A stretch of DNA of 64,000 bases, from positions 1,480,001 through 1,544,000 of the forward strand of contig NZ_CP015207.1 in the NCBI RefSeq assembly GCF_002101375.1. The letters are read 5' to 3'. The DNA comes from Sporosarcina ureae (GTDB taxonomy: Bacteria; Bacillota; Bacilli; Bacillales_A; Planococcaceae). Both the position numbers and the translations under genes were made by a program. This document shows positions 38,856 to 47,302 of the stretch, in pieces (positions within the stretch are counted from its first letter, which is position 1; every line of letters starts with the position of its first letter). The notes under the pieces were generated by a model. That model worked only from the letters and a program-made list of their open reading frames with translations, searched no databases and was not told the DNA's origin.

Positions 38856-40340
38856 CTACTCTAAATCGTCACCCATCACAGCACGTATATACTGTTCCGG
38901 ATTTGCTAATGCATCGGCTGCGTCCTGGACATAAGGCGACAGCAGTTCTGCACCTATACCTAATCCGACAACGAGTATTGCAAGCAATACGAGCGGCAAG
39001 CCGATCTTCTTTTGAAAAGGCTTCTGATCATCTTCACTAATCGTCGTTTCACCCCAAAAACTATTGAGGAAAATACGAAGAAGTGAATACAATACACCGA
39101 TACTCGATAAAAATGCCACTGCAAGTAACACGTAATATCCTGCTTCAATTGCACCTAATCCTATGTACACTTTACCGATAAATCCGCTAAATGGCGGTAT
39201 TCCGGCAATCGCTAGCATCGTCAAGAAAAATAACCAACCGACTAGCGGATAGTTTCGGATTAGGCCGCTAATTTCATTGAACTTCGAACGTCCTGTCAAA
39301 TACACGACAGTACCTGCCAATAAAAACAGCAATGCTTTACTGACCATGTCATGAATCAAATAATAGCTTGCACCTTGAAATGCAGTATTCGTAGCAACCG
39401 CAAGACCTGTCAACACAAAACCAACGGAAATGATGACGTTATACGAAACGATCTGACGTATATCTGAATAGGCAATCGCTCCGAGACAACCCGCAACCAT
39501 TGTGACAATGGCTAGCACGCCAATGATTTTATAAATAATTGGATCATGTATGAAGATTAATGTGAACATGCGGTACAGCGCATAAATACCGACCTTTGTC
39601 AGTAATGCACCAAACAGTGCCGCGACCGCAGTAGGGGGTGCGGAATAAGAACCCGGCAGCCAGAAATAAAGTAGCAAACCCGCTTTCAAACTAAAGACTA
39701 TCAAGAAAATAATTGCGATCAATGTCAGTAGAGGTCCTTGTCCCGTTTCTGCTACGCGCGCAGCGATATGTGCCATGTTTAACGTACCCAGTACACCATA
39801 TAAATACGCAATGCCCAACAAGAAAAACCAAGAAGCCAGCACATTGATCAATACATAAGTAATACCTTCCTTTAACTGTGTTTTACGCCCGCCAAGTGTC
39901 AGCAACACATAGGAAGCCAGTAACATTACTTCAAAACAAACAAACAGATTAAATAAATCGCCAGTCAGAAATGAGCCATTGACTCCCGCCACTAAAAACA
40001 GGAAGAATGGATAGAAAAACATCGCCTCTGTCTCAATCCCTGTCGTAGCGAATGCATACAGCAAAATAATACTGGAAACGATGCACGCAACCAATACTAA
40101 TAACATGGCGAATGAATCGCCCACAAACAAAATACCATGCGGTGGTAACCAATCTCCAAAGTCCAAACGCATGATGCCGTTCAAATGAATTTGTTGGAGA
40201 CAATAGGCCGCCACAGCAGCAGAAGCGATCGTCGTCAGTACACTAAGTACACGTTGTACACGAATATAAGGACGTAAGAATACTAAAATCACACCTACCA
40301 AAATAGGCAAAATCATAGGCAATACCAATATATTATTCAT
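38856..40340 (-). CDS. mrpD: Na+/H+ antiporter subunit MrpD
   Basis: MrpD is one of the two large, proton-translocating subunits related to complex I NuoM/N. The 494-residue form starts at ATG 40340 (MNNILVLPMI), with GAGGGCAAG upstream and an eight-base overlap with mrpC; a frame opening 14 codons earlier lies inside mrpC. The conserved membrane lysine/glutamate region (FEVMLLASYVLL) and the HDMVSKALLFLLAGTV segment are seen. Confidence 0.95.
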   Translation of the reverse strand: MNNILVLPMILPILVGVILVFLRPYIRVQRVLSVLTTIASAAVAAYCLQQIHLNGIMRLDFGDWLPPHGILFVGDSFAMLLVLVACIVSSIILLYAFATTGIETEAMFFYPFFLFLVAGVNGSFLTGDLFNLFVCFEVMLLASYVLLTLGGRKTQLKEGITYVLINVLASWFFLLGIAYLYGVLGTLNMAHIAARVAETGQGPLLTLIAIIFLIVFSLKAGLLLYFWLPGSYSAPPTAVAALFGALLTKVGIYALYRMFTLIFIHDPIIYKIIGVLAIVTMVAGCLGAIAYSDIRQIVSYNVIISVGFVLTGLAVATNTAFQGASYYLIHDMVSKALLFLLAGTVVYLTGRSKFNEISGLIRNYPLVGWLFFLTMLAIAGIPPFSGFIGKVYIGLGAIEAGYYVLLAVAFLSSIGVLYSLLRIFLNSFWGETTISEDDQKPFQKKIGLPLVLLAILVVGLGIGAELLSPYVQDAADALANPEQYIRAVMGDDLE

Positions 40341-40659
40341 CTTCTTGCCCTCGCAATCCAGGTCCAGACTCTTGATACACACGGTAAGACAATACGAGTA
40401 AAAATGCTGTCACCGCGAAACTGATAACAATCGCCGTCAGAATCAACGCTTGCGGCAGTGCATCTGTATATTCAGCAGCCGTCTCTGTCAGCAAAGGAAC
40501 ATCACCCTTTTTTAAACCGCCCATTGTCAATAATAATAAATGGATGGCATGCGACAGAATTGCTGTCCCTAAAATAATTCGCAACATCTCTTTTGATAAA
40601 AGTAAATAAACGCCTACTGCCACTAGCACACCTACCAGAAGGGTAATTAATGTCTCCAT
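40333..40659 (-). CDS. mrpC: Na+/H+ antiporter subunit MrpC
   Basis: This 108-residue, three-helix subunit is related to NuoK. ILGTAILSHAIHLLLLTMGG and the DALPQALILTAIVISFAVTA segment are typical. Its ATG shares one base with the mrpB stop. Confidence 0.95.
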   Translation of the reverse strand: METLITLLVGVLVAVGVYLLLSKEMLRIILGTAILSHAIHLLLLTMGGLKKGDVPLLTETAAEYTDALPQALILTAIVISFAVTAFLLVLSYRVYQESGPGLRGQEDE

Positions 40660-41069
40660 TACTCCACATCCTCACTGATTCCCAAAATAATCGTCACGAC
40701 AACACCGAGGACAGTCAGTGCGACCCCTGCTTCGAAAATCGTCATCGTTCCAAGTTCTGTCTCACCAAAAACCGGTAAGTCTACAAGCCATGTCTTCTGT
40801 GATAGGAAGGGCTCGCCAAACACTAACGAGAACATTCCCGTACCTACCGCAAGCAACACACCAAGCGCCGCCACTCGCTTAAAATCAAATGGCGTGCCTC
40901 GGTGAACCGTTTCTATGTCATAAACTAAATACAATAATACAAACGCAGAAGAGAGCACCAGTCCGCCAATGAAGCCGCCTCCCGGATTATTATGTCCTGA
41001 TAAAAAAAGTTCCACACCAAACGTCAAGATGATAAAAAATACGATCTTCGTCACTGTCTGTAAGATCAC
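40659..41069 (-). CDS. mrpB: Na+/H+ antiporter subunit MrpB
   Basis: The 136-residue subunit has four helices and the conserved FLSGHNNPGGGFIGGLV motif. It starts with GTG one base after the mrpA stop. Confidence 0.95.
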   Translation of the reverse strand: MILQTVTKIVFFIILTFGVELFLSGHNNPGGGFIGGLVLSSAFVLLYLVYDIETVHRGTPFDFKRVAALGVLLAVGTGMFSLVFGEPFLSQKTWLVDLPVFGETELGTMTIFEAGVALTVLGVVVTIILGISEDVE

Positions 41070-41070
41070 A

Positions 41071-43485
41071 TCATTTTTCTTCAGGGTGATCCACTCCCTT
41101 CTTGCGACGCAACTTGACTAATGAATAGACACCAAGACCTGCGATGAATAATACCAATACTTCCAACATCGTATCAAATGCGCGGAAGTCACCGAGTATC
41201 GTATTCACTACATTCAAACCACCTGCAAGCCGTGATGCCGTTTCATAGTAAACGGAAATAGACGGATACAAGGAATGGCCTTGTACGAGCAAAGCGATAA
41301 CGGTAACCACAACTCCGGATGCAACCGCGATCAATCCATTCCGTACTCGCATGGAGATCGACTTATGCTCGTTTCTCCATTCTGGTAGATAATAGAAGCA
41401 CAATAAGAACAGCACCGTTGTAACCGTCTCGACTATTATTTGTGTCAACGCCAGATCTGGCGCACGGAATACTACAAATAGAATGGCGATGGAATAGCCT
41501 AGCACACCGTTAAGAATAATTGCAGTAATTCTGGATTTGGCAAATAAAATCGCTACACTTGAACACATCATAACGAAAATAATGATGCTTTCATTAATTT
41601 CAATCACAGCATCATTTGAAAAGTCGAAAATGAATTGCTGAAAACCTAGCAAACCTATACCGACAAGTGCAATGAAAAACAACATGATATATGCAACGTA
41701 ATCCCGTACCGATCCGGTCATATACGTTTTCGTCACCACAGAAGCCACTCGTTCAACCCGTTGTAATAACGCATTATATGAGCGATCAAGCGTCCATTGT
41801 AAAAAGCCAAAACTGTAAATACCTTTCCAGTAACGCAAGAAACAATACAATAAAACACCCGTGATCACCACGCCGATCGTCATGTAAATCGGCATCCCCC
41901 AACCATGCCACACTTTTATTTCTGGTACTAGACCAGGCATCCCCACAAATTGTGGATAGACCGCATTCATTGCTGGCCCTAAAATATACGTACCGAGCAG
42001 ATTCGGGAATATGAAAATGAGTACGACCAGACTGCCAAGTACCATAGGTGAAATCAACATCTGGATCGGTGCTTCATGGGCAGGTCTTTGTCCGGGAACC
42101 GGTGCATGTACTTTGCCGAAAAACGTCTGAAATACTATGATCATACAATAAATAAATGTAAATATACTGCCGACCCATGCAACGATTGGGAACAATAAAA
42201 CCAACGAATCCATTGATAATAGATTCGCTTCTTTCAATGACAGCGTCGCTTCAAAAAATAATTCTTTACTTAAGAAGCCGTTAAATGGAGGAAGTCCTGC
42301 CATGGAAAAACTACCAATCAATGCAATGGTAAAAGTAATGGGCATGATCGTTGCCAAGCCACCAAGTCGTTGAATATTACGTGTTCCCAGCTCGTGATCT
42401 AAAATTCCGACGACCATAAATAAAGACCCTTTAAAGGTGGAATGATTAATCATATGGAATAATGCAGCGAATGTAGCAGCGGTAAATAACGCGATGTGCG
42501 TGCTTTCAGAGGAAGCGAATGCCAATGAGCCGATACCAAGCAAACTCATGATCATACCCAGCTGACTCACTGTTGAAAACGCGAGTAACGCTTTCAGATC
42601 CGTTTGCTTCACCGCATTGACAGATCCCCACAACATCGTCAATAATCCAACACAAGATACGACGAAGAACCACGTCGTGTCACCTGCGAAGACTGGAGTG
42701 AACCGGGCTACTAAATAAATACCCGCTTTAACCATGGTAGCGGAGTGTAGGTAAGCACTAACAGGCGTAGGGGCTTCCATTGCGTCAGGGAGCCAGATAT
42801 GAAATGGAAACTGTGCGGACTTAGTGAACGCACCAACTAAAACAAGCAACATAGCAGGGATGAACAATGAGTCTGCTGCAATCACTTCTCGCATAGCGAC
42901 TAATTCTTGCAAATTGAACGTTCCTGTAATCGTATAAAGCATTAAAAATCCAACCAACATGAAAATACCACCTGTGACAGTAATCAGCATGGATTTCTTC
43001 GCTCCGTACCTTGACTGTTTTCGGTGATACCAGAAAGCAATTAATAAGAAGGAAGAAATACTCGTCAATTCCCAAAACACATACAGAACAATCAGGTTAT
43101 CGGATAACACGACACCTAGCATAGCTCCCATGAACAATAGCAAATATGTATAAAAGCGACCAATCGCTTCCCGTTCAGAAAGATAGTAAATGGAATACAA
43201 TACAACCAGACTACCAATTCCCGTAATCAATAAAGCAAAGATCATACTTAGCCCATCTAAATGCGTGGAAAAGTAGACATCTGCAGAAGGTATCCATGGC
43301 AACGTGTATAAATATGACGCCCCTTCCGAAAGCGAGGGAACAAGACGAATTAGTAAGGCAAACAAGAACAATGGAATGGTGATTACAAACCAACCGATCC
43401 GACTTCCGGTCAAAAATTTATGTATAAATGGAACCAAACCTGCTGCGATAAATGGAATGAATATTGCCAGTAAGACGGTAATCAA
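41071..43485 (-). CDS. mrpA: Na+/H+ antiporter subunit MrpA
   Basis: MrpA is the largest subunit of the hetero-oligomeric cation/proton antiporter that supports pH and sodium tolerance. The protein has the NuoL-like core (FWELTSISSFLLIAFWY, HSATMVKAGIYLVARF) and the C-terminal extra helices with GLGVYSLVKLR. The start is read as TTG 43485 with GGGAGGTG five bases upstream, giving 804 residues, close to the 801 in B. subtilis; the longer open frame begins 36 codons earlier in the intergenic region. It is the first gene of mrpABCDEFG. Confidence 0.94.
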   Translation of the reverse strand: MITVLLAIFIPFIAAGLVPFIHKFLTGSRIGWFVITIPLFLFALLIRLVPSLSEGASYLYTLPWIPSADVYFSTHLDGLSMIFALLITGIGSLVVLYSIYYLSEREAIGRFYTYLLLFMGAMLGVVLSDNLIVLYVFWELTSISSFLLIAFWYHRKQSRYGAKKSMLITVTGGIFMLVGFLMLYTITGTFNLQELVAMREVIAADSLFIPAMLLVLVGAFTKSAQFPFHIWLPDAMEAPTPVSAYLHSATMVKAGIYLVARFTPVFAGDTTWFFVVSCVGLLTMLWGSVNAVKQTDLKALLAFSTVSQLGMIMSLLGIGSLAFASSESTHIALFTAATFAALFHMINHSTFKGSLFMVVGILDHELGTRNIQRLGGLATIMPITFTIALIGSFSMAGLPPFNGFLSKELFFEATLSLKEANLLSMDSLVLLFPIVAWVGSIFTFIYCMIIVFQTFFGKVHAPVPGQRPAHEAPIQMLISPMVLGSLVVLIFIFPNLLGTYILGPAMNAVYPQFVGMPGLVPEIKVWHGWGMPIYMTIGVVITGVLLYCFLRYWKGIYSFGFLQWTLDRSYNALLQRVERVASVVTKTYMTGSVRDYVAYIMLFFIALVGIGLLGFQQFIFDFSNDAVIEINESIIIFVMMCSSVAILFAKSRITAIILNGVLGYSIAILFVVFRAPDLALTQIIVETVTTVLFLLCFYYLPEWRNEHKSISMRVRNGLIAVASGVVVTVIALLVQGHSLYPSISVYYETASRLAGGLNVVNTILGDFRAFDTMLEVLVLFIAGLGVYSLVKLRRKKGVDHPEEK

Positions 43486-43599
43486 TCTAACACCTCCCAG
43501 AATTAATCGATTGTTAGTGTCAATAGAATGCTCAGAGACTCTTGACTGAACACTGTACGTTATGCATAATGGGACTCTAAGCAAAGTGTACAATCTCTA

Positions 43600-43765
43600 C
43601 TCGAAAGTATACACTACTTTATCGAAAACCGCATAAAAAGCGCGGTCAGTATACAGTAAGTCCACGTTCGTAATCCTATACAGGATGAGGTTCTCTGGCG
43701 GAGTTGCAACGGAAAGCAATCCCCTAAAGTGTGAACCAGTTACAATTAGCTTATAGAATTCGAAG
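43600..43765. other. Possible structured RNA leader between mrpA and the KdpD-like gene
   Basis: The segment holds several nested pairings: GGTTC (43690-43694) with GAACC (about 43733-43737), GTTGC with GCAAT around AACGGAAA, a CCTATACAGG hairpin near 43675-43684, and ACCGC/GCGGT at about 43627-43648. The orientation is unclear; on the minus strand the last hairpin has a short T run and would precede mrpA, while on the plus strand the multibranch part would precede the KdpD-like gene. I cannot match it to a known riboswitch by eye. Confidence 0.35.
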
Positions 43766-43780
43766 AGGTGATGAGTCATT

Positions 43781-44455
43781 ATGGGCAAAATGAAAAGCCG
43801 TATGGACGAGAGTATTCTCGTTTGTGTGTATTACGGTCCAAATGGTGAACGTCTCATTAATAGAGGATATAAAATTGCAACAATCATGGACTGTCCGCTT
43901 TATATCCTGACAGTCGACCCTGCACCACTAGATGATTTTGATGTCGAGAAGTCCGAGTATATAGATCGTTGGAAAGAACTTGCAGACGAATTGGATGTTG
44001 AAGCATTCATTATCCGCGACGATGAGAAGCGCCCAACTGCAAAAGTCATTAAAGAAGTGGCTCACCAATTTGGCATTACACAAATCATCATCGGACAGAC
44101 CGCGCAAAGCCGCTGGGAGGAAATCACAAAAGGCTCTTTCATGAACGTCTTGTTAAGAGAAATTCCATTTGTTGATTTCCATGTCGTGTCGGTTGATCGT
44201 GCGATTAAAAGTGAGATAGAAGGATCGTTTGAAAAAGGCGTACGGGCGTATTTGATTCCCGATGGCGACAACTTCCGCATCAATTTCACGCTTACCAAGC
44301 ATGCGCAGTACGAGGGAATCTTCTTTAAGGAAATTGGGACCGATTTTAACAACGGAATTTTTAAGTTCATGCAAAACAGCAAGATATGCCAGGTACAGAT
44401 AGAAGATGACCAAGTACTCGACTCAAGCAAGATCCAGTGCAAGATACAAAATTAA
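43781..44455 (+). CDS. KdpD-like Usp-domain protein without a kinase
   Basis: The 224-residue protein resembles the Usp (universal stress protein) part of KdpD: GERLINRGYKIATIMDCPLYILTVD, then EKRPTAKVIKEVA and GITQIIIGQTAQSRWEEI. No histidine kinase, HAMP or membrane segment follows; the last 70 residues form a different small domain (FEKGVRAYLIPDGDNFRINFT). Related genes are annotated as KdpD-like non-kinase potassium sensors, usually near kdp genes. Here it diverges from the Mrp antiporter operon; no kdpABC is in the window. Ligand binding (K+ or a nucleotide such as c-di-AMP) is an inference. Confidence 0.85.
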   Translation: MGKMKSRMDESILVCVYYGPNGERLINRGYKIATIMDCPLYILTVDPAPLDDFDVEKSEYIDRWKELADELDVEAFIIRDDEKRPTAKVIKEVAHQFGITQIIIGQTAQSRWEEITKGSFMNVLLREIPFVDFHVVSVDRAIKSEIEGSFEKGVRAYLIPDGDNFRINFTLTKHAQYEGIFFKEIGTDFNNGIFKFMQNSKICQVQIEDDQVLDSSKIQCKIQN

Positions 44456-44462
44456 TATCACA

Positions 44463-44496
44463 AGAGATGTCCCAGAATGGGGCCTCTCTTTTTTAC
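44463..44496 (+). terminator. Terminator of the KdpD-like gene
   Basis: AGAGATGTCCC is nearly complementary to GGGGCCTCTCT and is followed by TTTTTT. Confidence 0.8.
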
Positions 44497-44550
44497 ATGG
44501 ATAGTAAGTTCAAGATCTAAGAATGGTTTCAGTGGGGGTAAGGAATAAGT

Positions 44551-44600
44551 AAAAGGAGACGCTTTCGAACTGGCAGCCTCTTTAGGAAAGCGTAATCACC
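44551..44600. repeat. Short inverted-repeat remnant (ACGCTTTC...GAAAGCGT)
   Basis: ACGCTTTC (44559-44566) and GAAAGCGT (44586-44593) are exact inverted repeats with a 19-base loop. The arm resembles that of the element at 23870-24015, so it may be a reduced relative. The rest of the 44456-44719 gap holds two terminators and nothing else that I see. Confidence 0.4.
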
Positions 44601-44654
44601 GTAGTACCTATCTACACCCCGACACCTTGCGGATTTTCTCTCTTACTTTTCACA

Positions 44655-44712
44655 TCAAAATAGAGCTATCCCGAGTAGTCATTAAATAATGATTTCGCGG
44701 ACAGCTCCTGTA
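44655..44712 (-). terminator. Probable murB terminator
   Basis: GAGCTGTCC and GGATAGCTC flank an inner TCATTA/TAATGA pairing, followed by ATTTTG on the minus strand. The stem is imperfect. Confidence 0.55.
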
Positions 44713-44719
44713 ACTTCTA

Positions 44720-45640
44720 TTATTCAGAAAGTTCTTCCCCTACGATCTTCACTTCCATTTCCAGATCAATCCCGAAGTTCTTCTTCACTTCCGCTTTGAC
44801 CATCTCAATCGTCTGAATATAATCTGCCGCAGTGGCATTACTTTTATTGACGATGAACCCCGCGTGTTTAGTAGACACTTCCGCTCCACCAAAACCTTTA
44901 CCTTGCAAGCCGCTATCTTGGATCAACTTTCCAGCGAAGTAACCGGGTGGACGCTTGAACACACTTCCTGCTGATGGATATTCAAGCGGTTGTTTTGATT
45001 CACGTTGAAACGTTAAGTCGGCAACTGCCGCATCAATTTCACACTGTTCACCTTGTGTGAGCCAGAACTCTGCTGATAGGACGTAATAGCCTTCTGTAGT
45101 AATGATGCTTTTACGATACCCTAGCTCCAACTCATCTTTTGAAAGCACGAAAATTCTTCCTTTGTCATCCATTACAGTCGCTTGATGAATAATATCTTTG
45201 ATTTCTCCACCGTATGCGCCTGCATTCATTGCCATTGCACCACCGATTGAACCCGGTATTCCACAAGCAAACTCCAGACCTGTTAAACAAGCTATCGCTG
45301 CTTCTTTAGAGGCATCGATAATATTTGCTCCAGCTTCCGCAATCATTCGAGTACCAACAATCTCAATATGGTTTAGGTTTGCCATATACATTACAATTCC
45401 ACGAACACCACCGTCACGAACGACCATATTAGAACCGTTTCCTAGCAACAAAATAGGAATTTCATGCTGATAAGCATAGCTAACAACCGCTTGCACTTCT
45501 TCTATTGTGCCAGGTGCCGCGAAGACATCCGCTTTACCACCTAGACGTGTTTTCGTATATTTGTTTAATGGCTCATCAAGTAATAACCAACCGCTTTTTA
45601 TGTTATTTTGAAGATCTTCAAACCATCGATGTTTTGACAT
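44720..45640 (-). CDS. murB: UDP-N-acetylenolpyruvoylglucosamine reductase
   Basis: MurB reduces UDP-GlcNAc-enolpyruvate to UDP-MurNAc with NADPH and FAD. The 306-residue protein has LLLGNGSNMVVRDGG, GIPGSIGGAMAMNAGAYGG for FAD binding, the catalytic serine region YPSAGSVFKRP and the late glutamate in the AEVKKNFGIDLEMEVKIVG segment. The subtype is the one common in Bacilli. It stands alone, not in a division cluster. Confidence 0.96.
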   Translation of the reverse strand: MSKHRWFEDLQNNIKSGWLLLDEPLNKYTKTRLGGKADVFAAPGTIEEVQAVVSYAYQHEIPILLLGNGSNMVVRDGGVRGIVMYMANLNHIEIVGTRMIAEAGANIIDASKEAAIACLTGLEFACGIPGSIGGAMAMNAGAYGGEIKDIIHQATVMDDKGRIFVLSKDELELGYRKSIITTEGYYVLSAEFWLTQGEQCEIDAAVADLTFQRESKQPLEYPSAGSVFKRPPGYFAGKLIQDSGLQGKGFGGAEVSTKHAGFIVNKSNATAADYIQTIEMVKAEVKKNFGIDLEMEVKIVGEELSE

Positions 45641-45743
45641 CTACATCAAGTCCTTTCACTATACGTGTCTCCAGTTTTACGGAAACAATCTTATCCATCT
45701 ATTAGTATGCTTGCAATCAGTCCTTTTGACAAGGTTTTTCATT

Positions 45744-45772
45744 TTGACTTTTTATGTTTTTTCAATTACAGT
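45744..45772 (+). promoter_or_regulatory. Possible promoter of the YceI-family gene
   Basis: TTGACT (45744-45749) and TACAGT (45767-45772) are 17 bases apart, about 35 bases before the GTG start. Confidence 0.5.
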
Positions 45773-45806
45773 TTAGCTAACTAAATATCCGTAAGGAGGA
45801 GTGAAA

Positions 45807-46325
45807 GTGAATACTTGGAAGGTAGATCCTACGGCGTCCACTGTTGGCTTCTTTGTTCCACATATGATGGTATCAACTGTCACGGGAACGTTTGAAGAGT
45901 TTTCGGGAGAATTACAAGGAAACATTGCGGACTTGACTAAAACAAAGATTAGTTTTCAAGTAATCGTTTCTTCAATCCAGACGAAGAATAGAGACCGTGA
46001 TCTACATCTATGCTCCGCGGACTTTTTTAATGCCGAAACTTTCCCCGAAATGACATTCTCTTCCCGCACAATTTACAACGATACAGATGGTAGATATCAA
46101 ATGTCCGGTGACTTGACTGTTAAAAACACGACCAAAAGAGCCCTATTCTGCATCACTCCCCAAGAAGTCACCGTCTTCGGTGCTACGTATCTCGTCGAGG
46201 GTAAAATCAAACGAAAAGATTTCGGATTAATGTGGAACCGTGCAATTGAAGCTGGTGGTGTAATGGTTGGCGATATTATTGATATCAAGATGTCCGTTGT
46301 AATTTGCAAGGAAAAAAGACAATAG
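45807..46325 (+). CDS. YceI-family protein
   Basis: The 172-residue protein has the YceI lipocalin-like pattern: WKVDPTASTVGFFVPHMMVS, STVTGTFEEFSGEL, then DLTVKNTTKRALF and KRKDFGLMWN. YceI proteins bind isoprenoid-type lipids in some bacteria. No signal peptide is present, so it is probably cytoplasmic. The start is set at GTG 45807, seven bases after AAGGAGGA; the GTG at 45801 lies next to the site. Confidence 0.86.
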   Translation: MNTWKVDPTASTVGFFVPHMMVSTVTGTFEEFSGELQGNIADLTKTKISFQVIVSSIQTKNRDRDLHLCSADFFNAETFPEMTFSSRTIYNDTDGRYQMSGDLTVKNTTKRALFCITPQEVTVFGATYLVEGKIKRKDFGLMWNRAIEAGGVMVGDIIDIKMSVVICKEKRQ

Positions 46326-46411
46326 AAAAGCACCATTGATTGATATTTCACTGGGACCCATTCCATTTTCATTCAACTATTGCACTGCTTCAAACGGACT
46401 AGAAACCTATC

Positions 46412-46467
46412 AAAAAAGACTGAAGACAAAACTCCTCTTAATTTTCTAGAGTTTTCTTCAGTCTGAA
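46412..46467 (-). terminator. Terminator of the FrnE-type gene
   Basis: AGACTGAAGA and AAAACTC pair with GAGTTTT and TCTTCAGTCT; seven T follow on the minus strand. Confidence 0.88.
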
Positions 46468-46493
46468 AAACCATTCAGTTATTTAACTATTCT

Positions 46494-47204
46494 TCAGATG
46501 TCACAAGCCCCATCATCACACTGCCCGCCATTATCTGTGCCAAGTACTTGCAACTTAGGTTTTGTACCCTTCTCTTCCTCAACAATCTTTTTAAACGCTT
46601 CGACAAATGCTTCAGTAGGCTGCGCTCCACTTATAGCAAATTTACGATTAATTACAAAGAATGGTACACCTTGAACACCAATTTCCCGCGCTTCTTCGAT
46701 GTCTTTTTTTACTTCATCCTCGTAATCATTACTATGAAGCATGTCTTTGGTTTCCTTTGCTTCCAATCCAGCTTCTGCTGCAATCCCTACGAGTACTTCT
46801 TCCGTATCGATACGCTCCCCTTCCACGAAATAACCGTGCATGAGACGCTCTGTCACTTCCTTCTCTACATTGTGCTTCTCTGCAAATTTCACTAAACGGT
46901 GTGCATCAAGCGTGTTAGATGTTTTCATTCGATCTACTTGATAGTGAAGATCAACGGTTTTTGCTTGCTCTTCTATATTACTCATCATGTTTTCTGCTTC
47001 TTGTTTGGTGACTTTAAATTTACTAGCTAATCCGTCCAATATTGATTGCTCTGAAGCCACGGGTGTATTCGGATCTAATTGAAACGCCTTGAATACAACT
47101 TCCGATTCCCCCTCGAGCCCTAATTGCTTCAATGCATGCTCCAAACGTCTTTTTCCAATATAGCAAAACGGACAAACATAATCTGACCATACTTCAATTT
47201 TCAT
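46494..47204 (-). CDS. DsbA-family oxidoreductase, FrnE type
   Basis: The 236-residue protein is a thioredoxin-fold protein of the FrnE/2-hydroxychromene-2-carboxylate isomerase group. The redox motif is CPFC in EVWSDYVCPFCYIGKRR (near residue 11), the cis-proline region is VQGVPFFVIN and the C-terminus carries extra cysteines (GGQCDDGACDI). There is no signal peptide, so it is cytoplasmic. The start ATG 47204 is preceded by GGTGGGGG. Confidence 0.88.
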   Translation of the reverse strand: MKIEVWSDYVCPFCYIGKRRLEHALKQLGLEGESEVVFKAFQLDPNTPVASEQSILDGLASKFKVTKQEAENMMSNIEEQAKTVDLHYQVDRMKTSNTLDAHRLVKFAEKHNVEKEVTERLMHGYFVEGERIDTEEVLVGIAAEAGLEAKETKDMLHSNDYEDEVKKDIEEAREIGVQGVPFFVINRKFAISGAQPTEAFVEAFKKIVEEEKGTKPKLQVLGTDNGGQCDDGACDI

Positions 47205-47302
47205 TTTTTCCCCCACCTTTCTATTCTCTATTTTAGATTCAAGTAAAGTTGGCAACAATGTTAATGCTTGGGTTATATAATTTTATAGAATGAGGTGTCA
47301 GA

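Noticed and set aside
43597..43788. 63-codon ORF upstream of mrpA
   Set aside because: It lies over the structured segment, has no ribosome site and would overlap the KdpD-like start on the other strand.
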